Positions 16,401 through 23,213 of a stretch of 33,456 nt of DNA are shown here, one piece after another (the first letter of the stretch is position 1; every line of letters starts with the position of its first letter). The stretch covers positions 1 to 33,456 of the forward strand of contig CAYRGC010000013.1 of the NCBI GenBank assembly GCA_964423795.1, read 5' to 3'. The notes beneath the pieces are model-generated. The model saw only the letters and a list, made by a program, of their open reading frames with translations. It did not search any database and was not told where the DNA came from. The position numbers and the translations under genes were made by a program. Origin of the DNA: CAYRGC01 sp964423795. Its GTDB lineage: Bacteria; Patescibacteriota; Gracilibacteria; Peribacterales; Peribacteraceae.

Positions 16401-17025
16401 CCCCTTCGCGCCGGCCGTCCGGGGCGCCATCCGCGTGCTCGGAGGCGCCGTGCTCCTGGGTGCGAGTCTCGTCGCGGTCTCGGCGGCGTCCGTGGTCGCG
16501 CATTTTCGCGACGCAGGGGGCGTTCCCGCCGATTGCGCCATCGTCTTCGGCACGGCTGTACGTCCGGTCTATGACGCCGCCGGCAACATGGTTTCCGCGA
16601 ACGCCGGCCCGGGCATCGATCGGCGGGTCTCCGCCGCCACGGACCTGTATAAGCGCGGTTTGGTGCGAAAGATCTTCGTCTCCGGGGGGACGGGACAGGG
16701 AATGCGCCAAAGCGAGGCGCAGGTCATGTGGCGCCTGGCCGTCCGGCAGGGCGTGGATCCGGGGCACATCGTCCTCGAAGGGGAGTCTCACTCCACGGAG
16801 GAGAATCTCGCGCTCACGCGTCCGCTGGCAGAGGAGTGCGGGAGCATCGTCGCGGTGAGCGATCGGTACCACGTCGCGCGCATCGCGTTTCTCAGTCGCA
16901 TGATGGGATGGCAGATGCAAACGTATGCCGCACCACGTACGGCGAATCGGCTCTTTGAGGCCCGATCGTCGCTACGTGAAGCCATAATCCTTTCGGTCTT
17001 GACTGTCCAGTACGTGTTAACATAA
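16387..17025 (+). CDS. DUF218 / SanA-YdcF-ElyC-like envelope protein
   Basis: This 212-residue protein has one N-terminal membrane anchor (about 13-35) and an outer domain of the DUF218 family. Visible features are DCAIVFGTAV near 45, GPGIDRRVSAATDLYKRG, KIFVSGGTGQGMRQSEAQVM, the segment HIVLEGESHSTEENL with the conserved ES-x-S/T-E pattern, and VSDRYHVARI. SanA and ElyC proteins influence envelope integrity in other bacteria, but the reaction is unproven. The TTG start at 16387 overlaps the previous gene by 14 nt; a GTG at 16435 is possible but would trim the anchor. Remarkably, its last three codons and stop are supplied by the dif-like site at 17015-17042. Confidence 0.85.
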   Translation: MNRSSPFAPAVRGAIRVLGGAVLLGASLVAVSAASVVAHFRDAGGVPADCAIVFGTAVRPVYDAAGNMVSANAGPGIDRRVSAATDLYKRGLVRKIFVSGGTGQGMRQSEAQVMWRLAVRQGVDPGHIVLEGESHSTEENLALTRPLAEECGSIVAVSDRYHVARIAFLSRMMGWQMQTYAAPRTANRLFEARSSLREAIILSVLTVQYVLT

Positions 17026-17028
17026 AAT
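16999..17028 (+). promoter_or_regulatory. Predicted xer promoter overlapping the dif-like site
   Basis: -35 TTGACT (16999-17004), 18-nt spacer, -10 TAAAAT (17023-17028). Each hexamer matches consensus at 5 of 6. The -10 box covers the last three bases of the left dif arm and the first three of the central region, so recombinase bound at dif would block RNA polymerase. Expected leader is about 18 nt, containing AGGAG. Confidence 0.65.
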
Positions 17029-17042
17029 GCATTATGTTAACT
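17015..17042. other. dif: dif-like Xer recombination site
   Basis: A 28-bp site has the canonical 11-6-11 plan: left arm TGTTAACATAA (17015-17025), central AATGCA (17026-17031), right arm TTATGTTAACT (17032-17042). The arms are inverted repeats matching at 10 of 11. The right arm differs from the E. coli XerD-binding arm at one position, and the left arm shares 7 of 11 with the XerC arm, including CATAA. It lies 10 nt before the start of a complete tyrosine recombinase gene. This placement is known for single-recombinase systems such as XerS with its dif site in streptococci. A dif site normally marks the replication terminus region. Confidence 0.88.
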
Positions 17043-17047
17043 AGGAG
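17043..17047 (+). promoter_or_regulatory. Shine-Dalgarno of xer
   Basis: AGGAG sits 5 nt before the GTG at 17053 and sets that start codon. It is one of the few clear Shine-Dalgarno sequences in the window. Confidence 0.75.
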
Positions 17048-17052
17048 ATCCT

Positions 17053-17994
17053 GTGGAAAACCGCTCCCCTCTGTCGCCACTGGCCAAAGCCATCGAGAGA
17101 TATCTCACCTATCTCCGTGCCGAGGAGAACAAATCCCCCCTCACGATCAGCACGTATCGCCAGTCCCTTGATCTCTTATTAAAACTTGGTGAAATACACG
17201 ATCCCCGACTGATCGATAAGGGCTCCATTCGCATTTATAAGTCGTTTCTGCACGAATTTCGTGCTCGGAGCGGCAAAGAGCTGTCCCTCCGCACCAAAAA
17301 TCACCACCTCACCGTGCTCCGCGCCTTTCTCCGCTACCTCACGACGCAGGAGGAAATGGAGGTCTTTCCCCCCGACCGGGTCACGCGTTTCAAGGAGGAT
17401 CAGCGGAAAGTGAAGGTTTTGTACCATGACGAGCTCTCGCGCCTCCTGTCGGCGCCGGATCGCACCACCAAGGAGGGGAAGCGCGATTACGCCATCCTGC
17501 AGCTCTTCTTCTCCACGGGGCTGCGTCTGCAGGAACTCCGCAGTCTCAACCGCAAAGACATGAACTTCCAGACCCGGGAGACTTCCGTGAAGGGGAAACG
17601 GGGGAAGGTCCGCGTGGTCTTCCTCTCCGATGCGGCCGCCTCCGCCCTGCAGGACTACATGGACGTCCGTCTCGACCATCTGTCCCCTCTTTTCATCCGC
17701 AATCACAACCAGGCGGCCACGGTGATGCCGCCGGGCGAGGAATTCCGTCTCTCGCGTATCTCGATTTATCAGATCGTCAAAAAGTACGCGCGGATGGCGG
17801 GGATCGTCTCCGATCCGTCGCCGCACACCCTGCGGCACTCCTTCGCCACCGATCTCCTCCGAAACGGCGCCGACTTGCGTTCCGTCCAGGAAATGTTGGG
17901 ACATAAAGATCTTGGCACGACCCAGATTTATACCCACGTGACCAATCCCCAGTTGCGGGAGGTACATCGGAAGTTCCACGGGAAACAGGGATGA
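17053..17994 (+). CDS. xer: Tyrosine recombinase, XerC/XerD-type
   Basis: Xer recombinases resolve chromosome dimers at dif before cell division. The 313-residue protein has the N-terminal SAM-like core-binding domain (about 8-105) and a catalytic domain with a full set of active-site residues: R158 (STGLRLQEL), K182 (within KGKRGK), H258 and R261 (HTLRHSFATDLL), H284 (GHKDLGTTQ) and nucleophile Y293 (QIYTHV). Length and motif spacing are those of cellular Xer rather than phage integrases. GTG 17053 has an AGGAG 5 nt upstream. Only one recombinase gene is visible, beside its presumed target, so it may work alone like XerS, XerH or archaeal XerA; a second xer elsewhere cannot be excluded. Its promoter runs into the dif-like site. 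Confidence 0.93.
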   Translation: MENRSPLSPLAKAIERYLTYLRAEENKSPLTISTYRQSLDLLLKLGEIHDPRLIDKGSIRIYKSFLHEFRARSGKELSLRTKNHHLTVLRAFLRYLTTQEEMEVFPPDRVTRFKEDQRKVKVLYHDELSRLLSAPDRTTKEGKRDYAILQLFFSTGLRLQELRSLNRKDMNFQTRETSVKGKRGKVRVVFLSDAAASALQDYMDVRLDHLSPLFIRNHNQAATVMPPGEEFRLSRISIYQIVKKYARMAGIVSDPSPHTLRHSFATDLLRNGADLRSVQEMLGHKDLGTTQIYTHVTNPQLREVHRKFHGKQG

Positions 17995-18064
17995 CGTTTG
18001 AGGGGCGGGCACACAAATGTTTCCGCCGACAAAAGCGCGAAACGCGGAGGTCGCCACCGGAGAT

Positions 18065-18093
18065 TTGAATCCCAGCTTTCGCGTAGGCACAAT
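18065..18093 (+). promoter_or_regulatory. Possible promoter of the HTH-repeat gene
   Basis: -35 TTGAAT (18065-18070), 17-nt spacer, -10 CACAAT (18088-18093), 10 nt before ATG 18104. It is the main reason for preferring that start over ATG 18017. Confidence 0.35.
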
Positions 18094-18103
18094 CCCCCGC
18101 CAT

Positions 18104-20299
18104 ATGGGCACCAAGATTTTGCGAAACGGCAGCGACAAAACGTTTTGGGATCTGTGCGATTTGCCGGCCGCCGGGGGTATGGACAGCAGTGTCGATCAGG
18201 AGCTGATCCTCCGGGAGAACGCGCGTCTTTCGCGGCTTTGGGAGGCGGGCGCCCGCGCCGAGGTTGCTTGGCTCATCGCAAGCCTGCGGTGGCGTTTGCT
18301 GCAATGTGCTCCCGATGCGTTCGCGGATGCCGCGGATATCTCGGTACACGATCTCGCGACGCTCGAGGATCCGGCGCTTTCCCCGCGCAAGGCCCTGGAG
18401 AAGCATGCGGAGCCGATTTCCGGCGTGGTCATGCATTGGGATGGTCTTGTCCGGCAGACTCCCGAATCGAACGGCGCCGCCCATCATCGCGAAGTGCTGG
18501 AAGAAGGACTGGAACGCCTGCTTGCGAAGCTGACGGACCATTTGCGCGCACGGACGCACGCGGTTCTCCATCGCGCCCGCCTGCGCAATGGCGCGGAATT
18601 CATCGATGAGCAGGCGGATTTGTCCTCGGAATTGCTGGCGGCGTTCTCGAAAGATCTGAAAAACGGAGGCGTGATCGTGCCCATCCAGACCCTTCTGCAA
18701 TTGCCACTCGAGGGCGTGCGGGGGTGGACGCATCCCGCCGTGCACGAGCGCATGGACGCGTACGTCGAGGACATTCGGAAACTGGGAATGCGAAAACCGC
18801 ACGCGATGGTCCGCGCGCTTCTGGAGTACTGCCACATCCGCTGGGACGTTCCTGGTCTCCGTTCCGCGGGGTTGCCGATCGAACTCGTCAACGCGTTGCT
18901 GCAAAACAGTGCCGTGAAGCCCGCGGAGCTCGACGCGCTGCGGACAATTCCTTCGCTGCCGGAAGCGGGGTTACGAGAGGTACGCGCGTGTTTCGAGGAG
19001 CTTGAGACATCGCCCGCTCCCCAGGGCTCGATCACCGGCTCGTCGTCCGCAGTACCGCCCGCCCGGGAGGAAAAGCGGCTCGACGTGGCGGCGTTGCGTT
19101 TGGAGGTGGGGGTGCACGAACCCCATACGGTCGCCGATGCCATCCGGATCCTCGCCGCAGAAGACGAAGGCGGCATCGCCGGTCTCGCGGAAAGGGGCGG
19201 CATGGCGACGGATATCCTGGAGCGTCTCGCGTCCGGACAGGCTCCTGTTTCCCTTCCCGTTCTCGAGGCATTCTTCAAAAAACTCAGCGTTCCGTTACCT
19301 GCTCTTGCCGAGTCGCAGTATCGTCTTCAGCGCGCTGAAACGCTTGCGGAGACAGTGCACGAGCCTCCTCTCGTCCGGGTAGTCCTTGCCTTACTGGAAA
19401 ATGAAGTCTTGCCGCAAAAGCTAGATGAAACGCTGGCAGATGCGAATTTTCAGCAATTCCTGGAAACGCTGCGAAGGCAAGCATCAATTACCATTCAAGA
19501 GATGAAAAAATTCCTTCCGTACAGTCATTGCGTTGTCGGCGGGTACTTGTTCAGGTTGATGAATGGGATGAGTATGGCTGAGGCTATACAACGAGAGCTC
19601 TGGCTGCCCGGTCATCCGGACTGGGAAGAAAAAAGAGGACAGTTGAGCATATTGACCAAGCCGGGCCCGTCAAAAATTCACTTTGTATCGACGCATATCG
19701 AGGAGCTTCGGCAGCGACGCGATCTCCTGGCTTGCTGGCGTAGCGGTGAACTGAAGCCGGAAACTCAGGAAAGCGTCGATCGTCGTATCGACATGCACGT
19801 GCGCGCACTCGTGGAGACGTTGCCAGGTGCCACGTCTGCCGACATCGCGAAGGCGCTCGCCCTTCCGCCCGCGGAAAGAGCGGATGACGAGGAAGAATCC
19901 CCCTCTTCCGTTACGTTGGGCGTCTTCCGGAAACCGGCGTTCCCCCATCGTCCGCGGGGGAAGGCCGCCCGCAAGGTGCATGGGGCGCTTGTGGAAAAAT
20001 TGGTTCGGGAAGCGGTGGAGAAGCAATTTGTCGGCGGCGATCTGCCGGCATGGTTCCACAAGCGCAAAAACTTCCTGCGGTTGTGTGTGAGCGTGGTCTT
20101 CAGGGAGCGCGGCACCGGAAAGGAGGCCATGGTCGCGGCGGCACAGGAGGCGAAGGAGACGCTTGCGGTCCTCATTGCCGAGCAGGGCCGCAGGGAGAAC
20201 GGGGGTACGCGGGACGAAAGCGAAGAGCTCAACCATCTTTCGCCGGCGGTCGATGACGACTTGTCTCCCGTAGACGAGGTGCCCGAGAGCGCGGAGTAA
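18104..20299 (+). CDS. Uncharacterised protein with repeated helix-turn-helix-like units
   Basis: I do not recognise this 731-residue protein as a whole. It contains several ~55-75-residue units with the spacing of Xre-type helix-turn-helix domains. The clearest is at about 337-407 (DAIRILAAEDEGGIAGLAER, then ILERLASGQAPVSLPVLEAF). Others are at about 50-105 (SLRWRLLQCAPDAFADAADI, then LATLEDP), 142-205, 229-300 and 418-500. Three units begin with a related His/Lys-Pro motif (RKPHAMV, HEPHTVA, HEPPLVR). The tail after ~650 is acidic and disordered. Parts around 19380-19700 are clearly AT-richer than the rest. There is no catalytic motif. An alternative ATG at 18017 would add 29 residues. It could be a DNA- or RNA-binding scaffold; this is inference. 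Confidence 0.75.
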   Translation: MGTKILRNGSDKTFWDLCDLPAAGGMDSSVDQELILRENARLSRLWEAGARAEVAWLIASLRWRLLQCAPDAFADAADISVHDLATLEDPALSPRKALEKHAEPISGVVMHWDGLVRQTPESNGAAHHREVLEEGLERLLAKLTDHLRARTHAVLHRARLRNGAEFIDEQADLSSELLAAFSKDLKNGGVIVPIQTLLQLPLEGVRGWTHPAVHERMDAYVEDIRKLGMRKPHAMVRALLEYCHIRWDVPGLRSAGLPIELVNALLQNSAVKPAELDALRTIPSLPEAGLREVRACFEELETSPAPQGSITGSSSAVPPAREEKRLDVAALRLEVGVHEPHTVADAIRILAAEDEGGIAGLAERGGMATDILERLASGQAPVSLPVLEAFFKKLSVPLPALAESQYRLQRAETLAETVHEPPLVRVVLALLENEVLPQKLDETLADANFQQFLETLRRQASITIQEMKKFLPYSHCVVGGYLFRLMNGMSMAEAIQRELWLPGHPDWEEKRGQLSILTKPGPSKIHFVSTHIEELRQRRDLLACWRSGELKPETQESVDRRIDMHVRALVETLPGATSADIAKALALPPAERADDEEESPSSVTLGVFRKPAFPHRPRGKAARKVHGALVEKLVREAVEKQFVGGDLPAWFHKRKNFLRLCVSVVFRERGTGKEAMVAAAQEAKETLAVLIAEQGRRENGGTRDESEELNHLSPAVDDDLSPVDEVPESAE

Positions 20300-20428
20300 G
20301 CTTCCACCACTCATGCTTGCTTTTTTTGGAAACAAGTCTACGATTACCAAAGAGCTTTTTCGTGACCGGGAGCCCGTCTATCCGGCGCTGCGGCGCTTTG
20401 ATGGGCTTCCATCCTCGTAACGTGCAAG

Positions 20429-20437
20429 AAAGGAGGT
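20429..20437 (+). promoter_or_regulatory. Perfect Shine-Dalgarno before a five-codon ORF
   Basis: AAAGGAGGT with AGGAGG ending 5 nt before ATG 20442. It is a complete match to the anti-Shine-Dalgarno and the strongest in the window, although the protein genes here mostly lack one. Confidence 0.7.
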
Positions 20438-20441
20438 AGCC

Positions 20442-20459
20442 ATGAAGAAGATCTTCTAG
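20442..20459 (+). CDS. Five-codon mini-ORF (MKKIF)
   Basis: ATG-AAG-AAG-ATC-TTC-TAG follows a perfect Shine-Dalgarno. The last base of the stop codon is the first base of hairpin 2 of the surrounding RNA, so a ribosome on the mini-ORF would touch or open that hairpin, as in leader-peptide attenuators. The codons also form a perfect 12-bp palindrome (AGAAGATCTTCT, 20446-20457). It may be a regulatory leader peptide or a coincidence of RNA structure. Confidence 0.4.
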   Translation: MKKIF

Positions 20460-20552
20460 CCTTTAGACTTTGGCTATAGGCCATGTCTGAAGGCGTAAGC
20501 CCCCACCGCAAATTCAGCCCCTGTTTGGCGCGCGGTGGGGGCATTTTTTCTT

Positions 20553-20582
20553 CTGACCGGCGGCGAACATGTGGCGTATACT
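20553..20582 (+). promoter_or_regulatory. Predicted promoter of the 378-residue protein gene
   Basis: -35 CTGACC (20553-20558), 18-nt spacer, -10 TATACT (20577-20582). Predicted leader to ATG 20598 is about 8 nt. It begins directly after the terminator of the candidate RNA. Confidence 0.5.
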
Positions 20583-20597
20583 CCCCCTCCTCCCGCG

Positions 20598-21734
20598 ATG
20601 GATACTCCCCGCATTTCCGTCGGCGATCTTCCCGCGTTGCTCGTGCGCGCCAATGCCGAGCGATTGCCGTGGAACCTGGCTCCGACGGAGGGGCCGACGG
20701 TGCCGATGGCGCAGCTCTTCGAAATCACCCGCAAAGCACTCGGCGAGAAGCTCGCGTCCCTCAACGGGAACACGATCGATCCCGGTCCGACTGCCGATCT
20801 TTCCCACCTGGTCTTGGATCAGGGATTCCAGCGGATCGCCGGCCTGCGGAAGCCGGAGGACGTCGCGCAGGGCGTGCGCCTGCGCGTGAGCGAGCTTCTG
20901 AAGGGCAAGGCGCTCGTGCGGGACGAGTCTCCCCTTCTCCGCGAGCCGTCCCTTCTTCGCACGGAGAAGCGAAAATCAGTGGCGTTCACGGCGGGCGGCG
21001 GCAAGGGCAATTGGGGACTTGGCAAAAAATCCGCCCCGAAGGAGAGGGAGACCGCGGTCCACTACGTCGCCGTGCAGCCGGGATTCTCGAAGACCGGCGA
21101 AGAGCTGCTCAAGCCCGGACGCGTCGAGGCGCTGTTACGGGAGACGTTTCCCGGGATGATGGAGCCGTCGGCGGAGACCGTCCAGCGTCTAATGCCCGAC
21201 CTTTTGGCCGTCTTCGAGCGCATGGAAGGCGCCGACGACCAGATCGTGCGGTTAGCGATGCTGGATGCCATCCGCTCGTTCTTCGAGCGGAAATTCGCGG
21301 GGAAGATCGAGAAGAATCTGGGGCAGATCGACGATCTTTTCGACAAGTACCATCTGCGGCCCGACACTCCCCTCTCGGTACACGAGTCTCCCCTGCCGGA
21401 CGTGCTGTCCCGAGATTTCAGCGATTTCCTTGAACGCTTGGAATTCGCTTGCCTCCGGGACCAGAAGGCCGCCAAGGAACTCATGATGACGATCTCCATG
21501 CTCGGGTTCGCGCTCGCCTACAACCGTCAGCCCATCGATACGGGCGACGAGGGCGTCTGGCAGGCGGACAAGTTGCAGCAGGCCTATAACGAGTACTGGG
21601 CGCGGCACTTGGAGGAAAAACTGCATATCAATTGGATGCGCGACCATCACGAACTCGCGGTGGCCCTCCTCGCTCTCGAATCGCAATTCCTTCCGCTGCA
21701 GGAGCTCAGGGACTTCGTGAAGAGCCAGTCTTGA
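20598..21734 (+). CDS. Uncharacterised 378-residue protein
   Basis: I do not recognise this protein. It has no signal peptide or membrane segment. A charged, glycine/lysine-containing linker (about 120-160, KSVAFTAGGGKGNWGLGKK) separates an N-terminal helical part from a mostly helical C-terminal part (about 185-378) rich in Leu, Glu and Asp. ATG 20598 is chosen because a TATACT box lies 15 nt upstream. It is the first gene after the structured RNA and could be controlled by read-through of that terminator. Its stop codon TGA (21732-21734) directly abuts the stop of the converging tyrS, leaving no spacer and no terminator. Confidence 0.8.
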   Translation: MDTPRISVGDLPALLVRANAERLPWNLAPTEGPTVPMAQLFEITRKALGEKLASLNGNTIDPGPTADLSHLVLDQGFQRIAGLRKPEDVAQGVRLRVSELLKGKALVRDESPLLREPSLLRTEKRKSVAFTAGGGKGNWGLGKKSAPKERETAVHYVAVQPGFSKTGEELLKPGRVEALLRETFPGMMEPSAETVQRLMPDLLAVFERMEGADDQIVRLAMLDAIRSFFERKFAGKIEKNLGQIDDLFDKYHLRPDTPLSVHESPLPDVLSRDFSDFLERLEFACLRDQKAAKELMMTISMLGFALAYNRQPIDTGDEGVWQADKLQQAYNEYWARHLEEKLHINWMRDHHELAVALLALESQFLPLQELRDFVKSQS

Positions 21735-22886
21735 TCAGACGATCTTCACGAACTTCCGCTTGCCCACCTTCAGGACGCCCGGGGCCACGGCGGCATTGAT
21801 GTCCTTCACGATTTCATCGTTGAGCTTGATCGCTCCCTGTTCGAAGAGGCGGCGCGCCTCGGACTTGCTCGCTGCGAGCTTCTGCTCCGCGAGAAGATCG
21901 ATGAGCAGCGTTCCCTTCTTCGCCTTCACCTCAGGCATGTCCTCCGGGAGCTCATGTTTGGAAAACACATTGATGAACTCCTTCTCCTCGTGCTCGGCCG
22001 CCTCCTTGCCGTGGTAGAGGGCGGTGACCTCCCGCGCGAGGCGCATCTTGATCTCCTTGGGGTTCACGCCCTTCTTGAGCTGCTTTTCCAGGTCCTTCAC
22101 TTCCTCCATCGGGAGTTCCGTCGCGCACTCGAGATACGTGACGATCAGGTCGTCCTTGATCCTGAGCAGCTTGCCGTACATGTCCTTCGCGGTGTCATCG
22201 AGCCAGATGCAGTTATCGTACGTTTTGCTCATCTTGCGGCCGTCGGTGCCCTCGAGGAGCTTTGTCGTGAGGACGAACTTGTCGCGTTTGCCCAGGGCCG
22301 TCTGGAGCGTGCGGCCCGCGAGCATGTTGAAGAGCTGGTCGTTGCCGCCGAGCTCGATATCGACGTCGAGCACCACCGAGTCGTACCCCACCATGAGCGG
22401 GTAGAAGAATTCGTGGAGGCCGATGGGCTTCCCTTGCGACAGGCGTTCCTGAAACATGTCGCGCTCGAGCATCTGCTGCACGGTGAAGTGCCCGGCGAGC
22501 TTCACGATGTCGTCGAACTTCAGTTTCTCGAGCCACTCGTGGTTGTACCGGAGTTCGACCTTGGAGAAATCGAGGATCTTGCCCGCCTGATCTTTGTACG
22601 TCTGGAAGTTCTTCTCCACCTGCTCGCGCGTGAGCGGCTCGCGCATCTGGTCGCGGCCCGAGGGATCGCCGATCATCGCCGTGAAGCTGCCCACGAGGAA
22701 GATCACGTGGTGACCCGCGTCCTGGAAGGCCTTGAGCTTGCGAAGCGGTACGGCGTGGCCCAGGTGCAGTTTGCTGCCCGTGGGATCGATACCGAGGTAG
22801 ATCCGCAGCGGTTTGCCGGCCTTGAACTTCTCGTCGGCGAGCTTTTTGGGAACGACGTCGGAGACGGCGCGGGTCAGGAGGTCCAT
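21735..22886 (-). CDS. tyrS: Tyrosyl-tRNA synthetase
   Basis: It charges tRNA-Tyr with tyrosine. The 383-residue class I synthetase has YLGIDPTGSKLHLGHAVPLRKL (HLGH is the HIGH motif) in its N-terminal third, then GDPSGRDQMR, the tyrosine/tRNA region ELGGNDQLFNMLAGR, and KMSKT as the KMSKS loop within EGTDGRKMSKTYDN. The C-terminal ~60 residues are an S4 RNA-binding domain (SKSEARRLFEQGAIKLND). It is of the TyrRS type with long spacing between signature motifs. The start at 22886 follows a predicted promoter by 6 nt; the frame open further upstream is not needed. There is no T-box leader; instead two small RNA genes lie upstream on the same strand. Confidence 0.96.
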   Translation of the reverse strand: MDLLTRAVSDVVPKKLADEKFKAGKPLRIYLGIDPTGSKLHLGHAVPLRKLKAFQDAGHHVIFLVGSFTAMIGDPSGRDQMREPLTREQVEKNFQTYKDQAGKILDFSKVELRYNHEWLEKLKFDDIVKLAGHFTVQQMLERDMFQERLSQGKPIGLHEFFYPLMVGYDSVVLDVDIELGGNDQLFNMLAGRTLQTALGKRDKFVLTTKLLEGTDGRKMSKTYDNCIWLDDTAKDMYGKLLRIKDDLIVTYLECATELPMEEVKDLEKQLKKGVNPKEIKMRLAREVTALYHGKEAAEHEEKEFINVFSKHELPEDMPEVKAKKGTLLIDLLAEQKLAASKSEARRLFEQGAIKLNDEIVKDINAAVAPGVLKVGKRKFVKIV

Positions 22887-22892
22887 GCGGAA

Positions 22893-22921
22893 ATCATCGA
22901 CGATTCGCCGTCGGACCGCAA
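22893..22921 (-). promoter_or_regulatory. Predicted tyrS promoter
   Basis: Minus strand: -35 TTGCGG (22916-22921), 17-nt spacer, -10 GATGAT (22893-22898), 6 nt before the ATG. There is no Shine-Dalgarno, so tyrS should be leaderless and independent of the small RNA genes. Confidence 0.45.
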
Positions 22922-22938
22922 TCCCCTCCCGCCTCGTC

Positions 22939-23044
22939 GAAAAATTGAGGGCTCCCGGAAAGGACACGGGAGCCCTCCTCCGATGCGGGGTTAGGGCATC
23001 GACCCTCCTCTTAAGCCCGGAGGCTCAAGACCCAGTGGAGGGAC
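22939..23044 (-). ncRNA. Small RNA gene, copy 1 of tandem pair
   Basis: On the minus strand a promoter (TTGACT 23072-23077, N17, AAGAAT 23049-23054) is followed by a ~105-nt unit. It has an outer stem 23037-23042 with 23003-23008, an enclosed 8-bp hairpin 23022-23029 with 23010-23017 (one G-U), a 6-bp hairpin 22996-23001 with 22981-22986, and an intrinsic terminator (11-bp stem 22967-22977 with 22947-22957, T-run at 22940-22944). The neighbour at 23108-23209 has the same promoter and the same fold with different stem sequences. There is no ORF with a start signal. Function is unknown. Confidence 0.75.
22940..22977 (-). terminator. Intrinsic terminator of small RNA copy 1
   Basis: A perfect 11-bp GC-rich stem (22967-22977 with 22947-22957) has a 9-nt loop, followed on the minus strand by AA and five T. 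Confidence 0.88.
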
Positions 23045-23048
23045 AACT

Positions 23049-23077
23049 ATTCTTTCCATTCCCCGCGTCGAAGTCAA
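23049..23077 (-). promoter_or_regulatory. Promoter of small RNA copy 1
   Basis: -35 TTGACT (23072-23077), 17-nt spacer, -10 AAGAAT (23049-23054). The -10, most of the spacer and the first transcribed bases (23040-23066) are identical over 27 nt to copy 2. Confidence 0.7.
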
Positions 23078-23107
23078 CCGGCATTGGTCGCTTGTCGTGT
23101 TCTTTTG

Positions 23108-23209
23108 CAAAAAATGGGGAGCTCCTCGAAAGGATGAAAGGAGCTCCCCTCGATGCCTGATCGGCATCGACCCCATCTCCTGCGCGAGCGCAAGAGTGCT
23201 TCAGGGGAC
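23108..23209 (-). ncRNA. Small RNA gene, copy 2 of tandem pair
   Basis: It has the same plan as copy 1: promoter (TTGACT 23237-23242, N17, AAGAAT 23214-23219), outer stem 23204-23207 with 23171-23174, enclosed 8-bp hairpin 23189-23196 with 23177-23184 (one G-U at the equivalent place), 8-bp hairpin 23163-23170 with 23150-23157, and terminator (11-bp stem 23139-23149 with 23116-23126, six T at 23109-23114). Apart from the promoter region, most stem bases differ from copy 1 while pairing is kept, which is what selection on RNA structure produces. Confidence 0.75.
23109..23149 (-). terminator. Intrinsic terminator of small RNA copy 2
   Basis: A perfect 11-bp stem (23139-23149 with 23116-23126) has a 12-nt loop, followed on the minus strand by A and six T. 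Confidence 0.9.
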
Positions 23210-23213
23210 AACT

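Larger units (their letters stand above)
20345..20550 (+). ncRNA. Candidate structured RNA with mini-ORF and terminator
   Basis: Three hairpins follow one another. Hairpin 1 pairs 20368-20378 with 20400-20410 (11 bp, two G-U) and has an inner GCGC/GCGC stem. Hairpin 2 pairs 20459-20468 with 20485-20494 (10 bp, one G-U) and has an inner TGGC/GCCA stem at 20471-20474 and 20480-20483. Hairpin 3 pairs 20499-20509 with 20532-20542 (11 bp) and runs into six T at 20544-20549, an intrinsic terminator. The wobble pairs are G-U only on the plus strand and would be A-C mismatches on the other, fixing the orientation. A weak promoter may lie at 20317-20344. I cannot match it to tmRNA, RNase P, SRP or 6S RNA. 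It may be a free RNA or an attenuated leader of the gene at 20598. Confidence 0.65.

Noticed and set aside
20345..20550. tmRNA, RNase P RNA, SRP RNA or 6S RNA at the structured locus
   Set aside because: No tRNA-like ends or tag ending in ALAA, no RNase P or SRP signature sequences, and no long interrupted rod with a central bubble were seen.
16999..21734. Mobile element integrated at dif
   Set aside because: I could not find a second dif-like copy or half-site flanking the region; the Xer protein has cellular-type length and motif spacing, and neighbouring genes include ordinary housekeeping genes.
22887..23045. T-box or other tyrosine-responsive leader before tyrS
   Set aside because: The conserved T-box sequence (AGGGTGGNACCGCG-like) is absent, and the hairpins there belong to a complete small RNA gene ending in its own terminator before the tyrS promoter.
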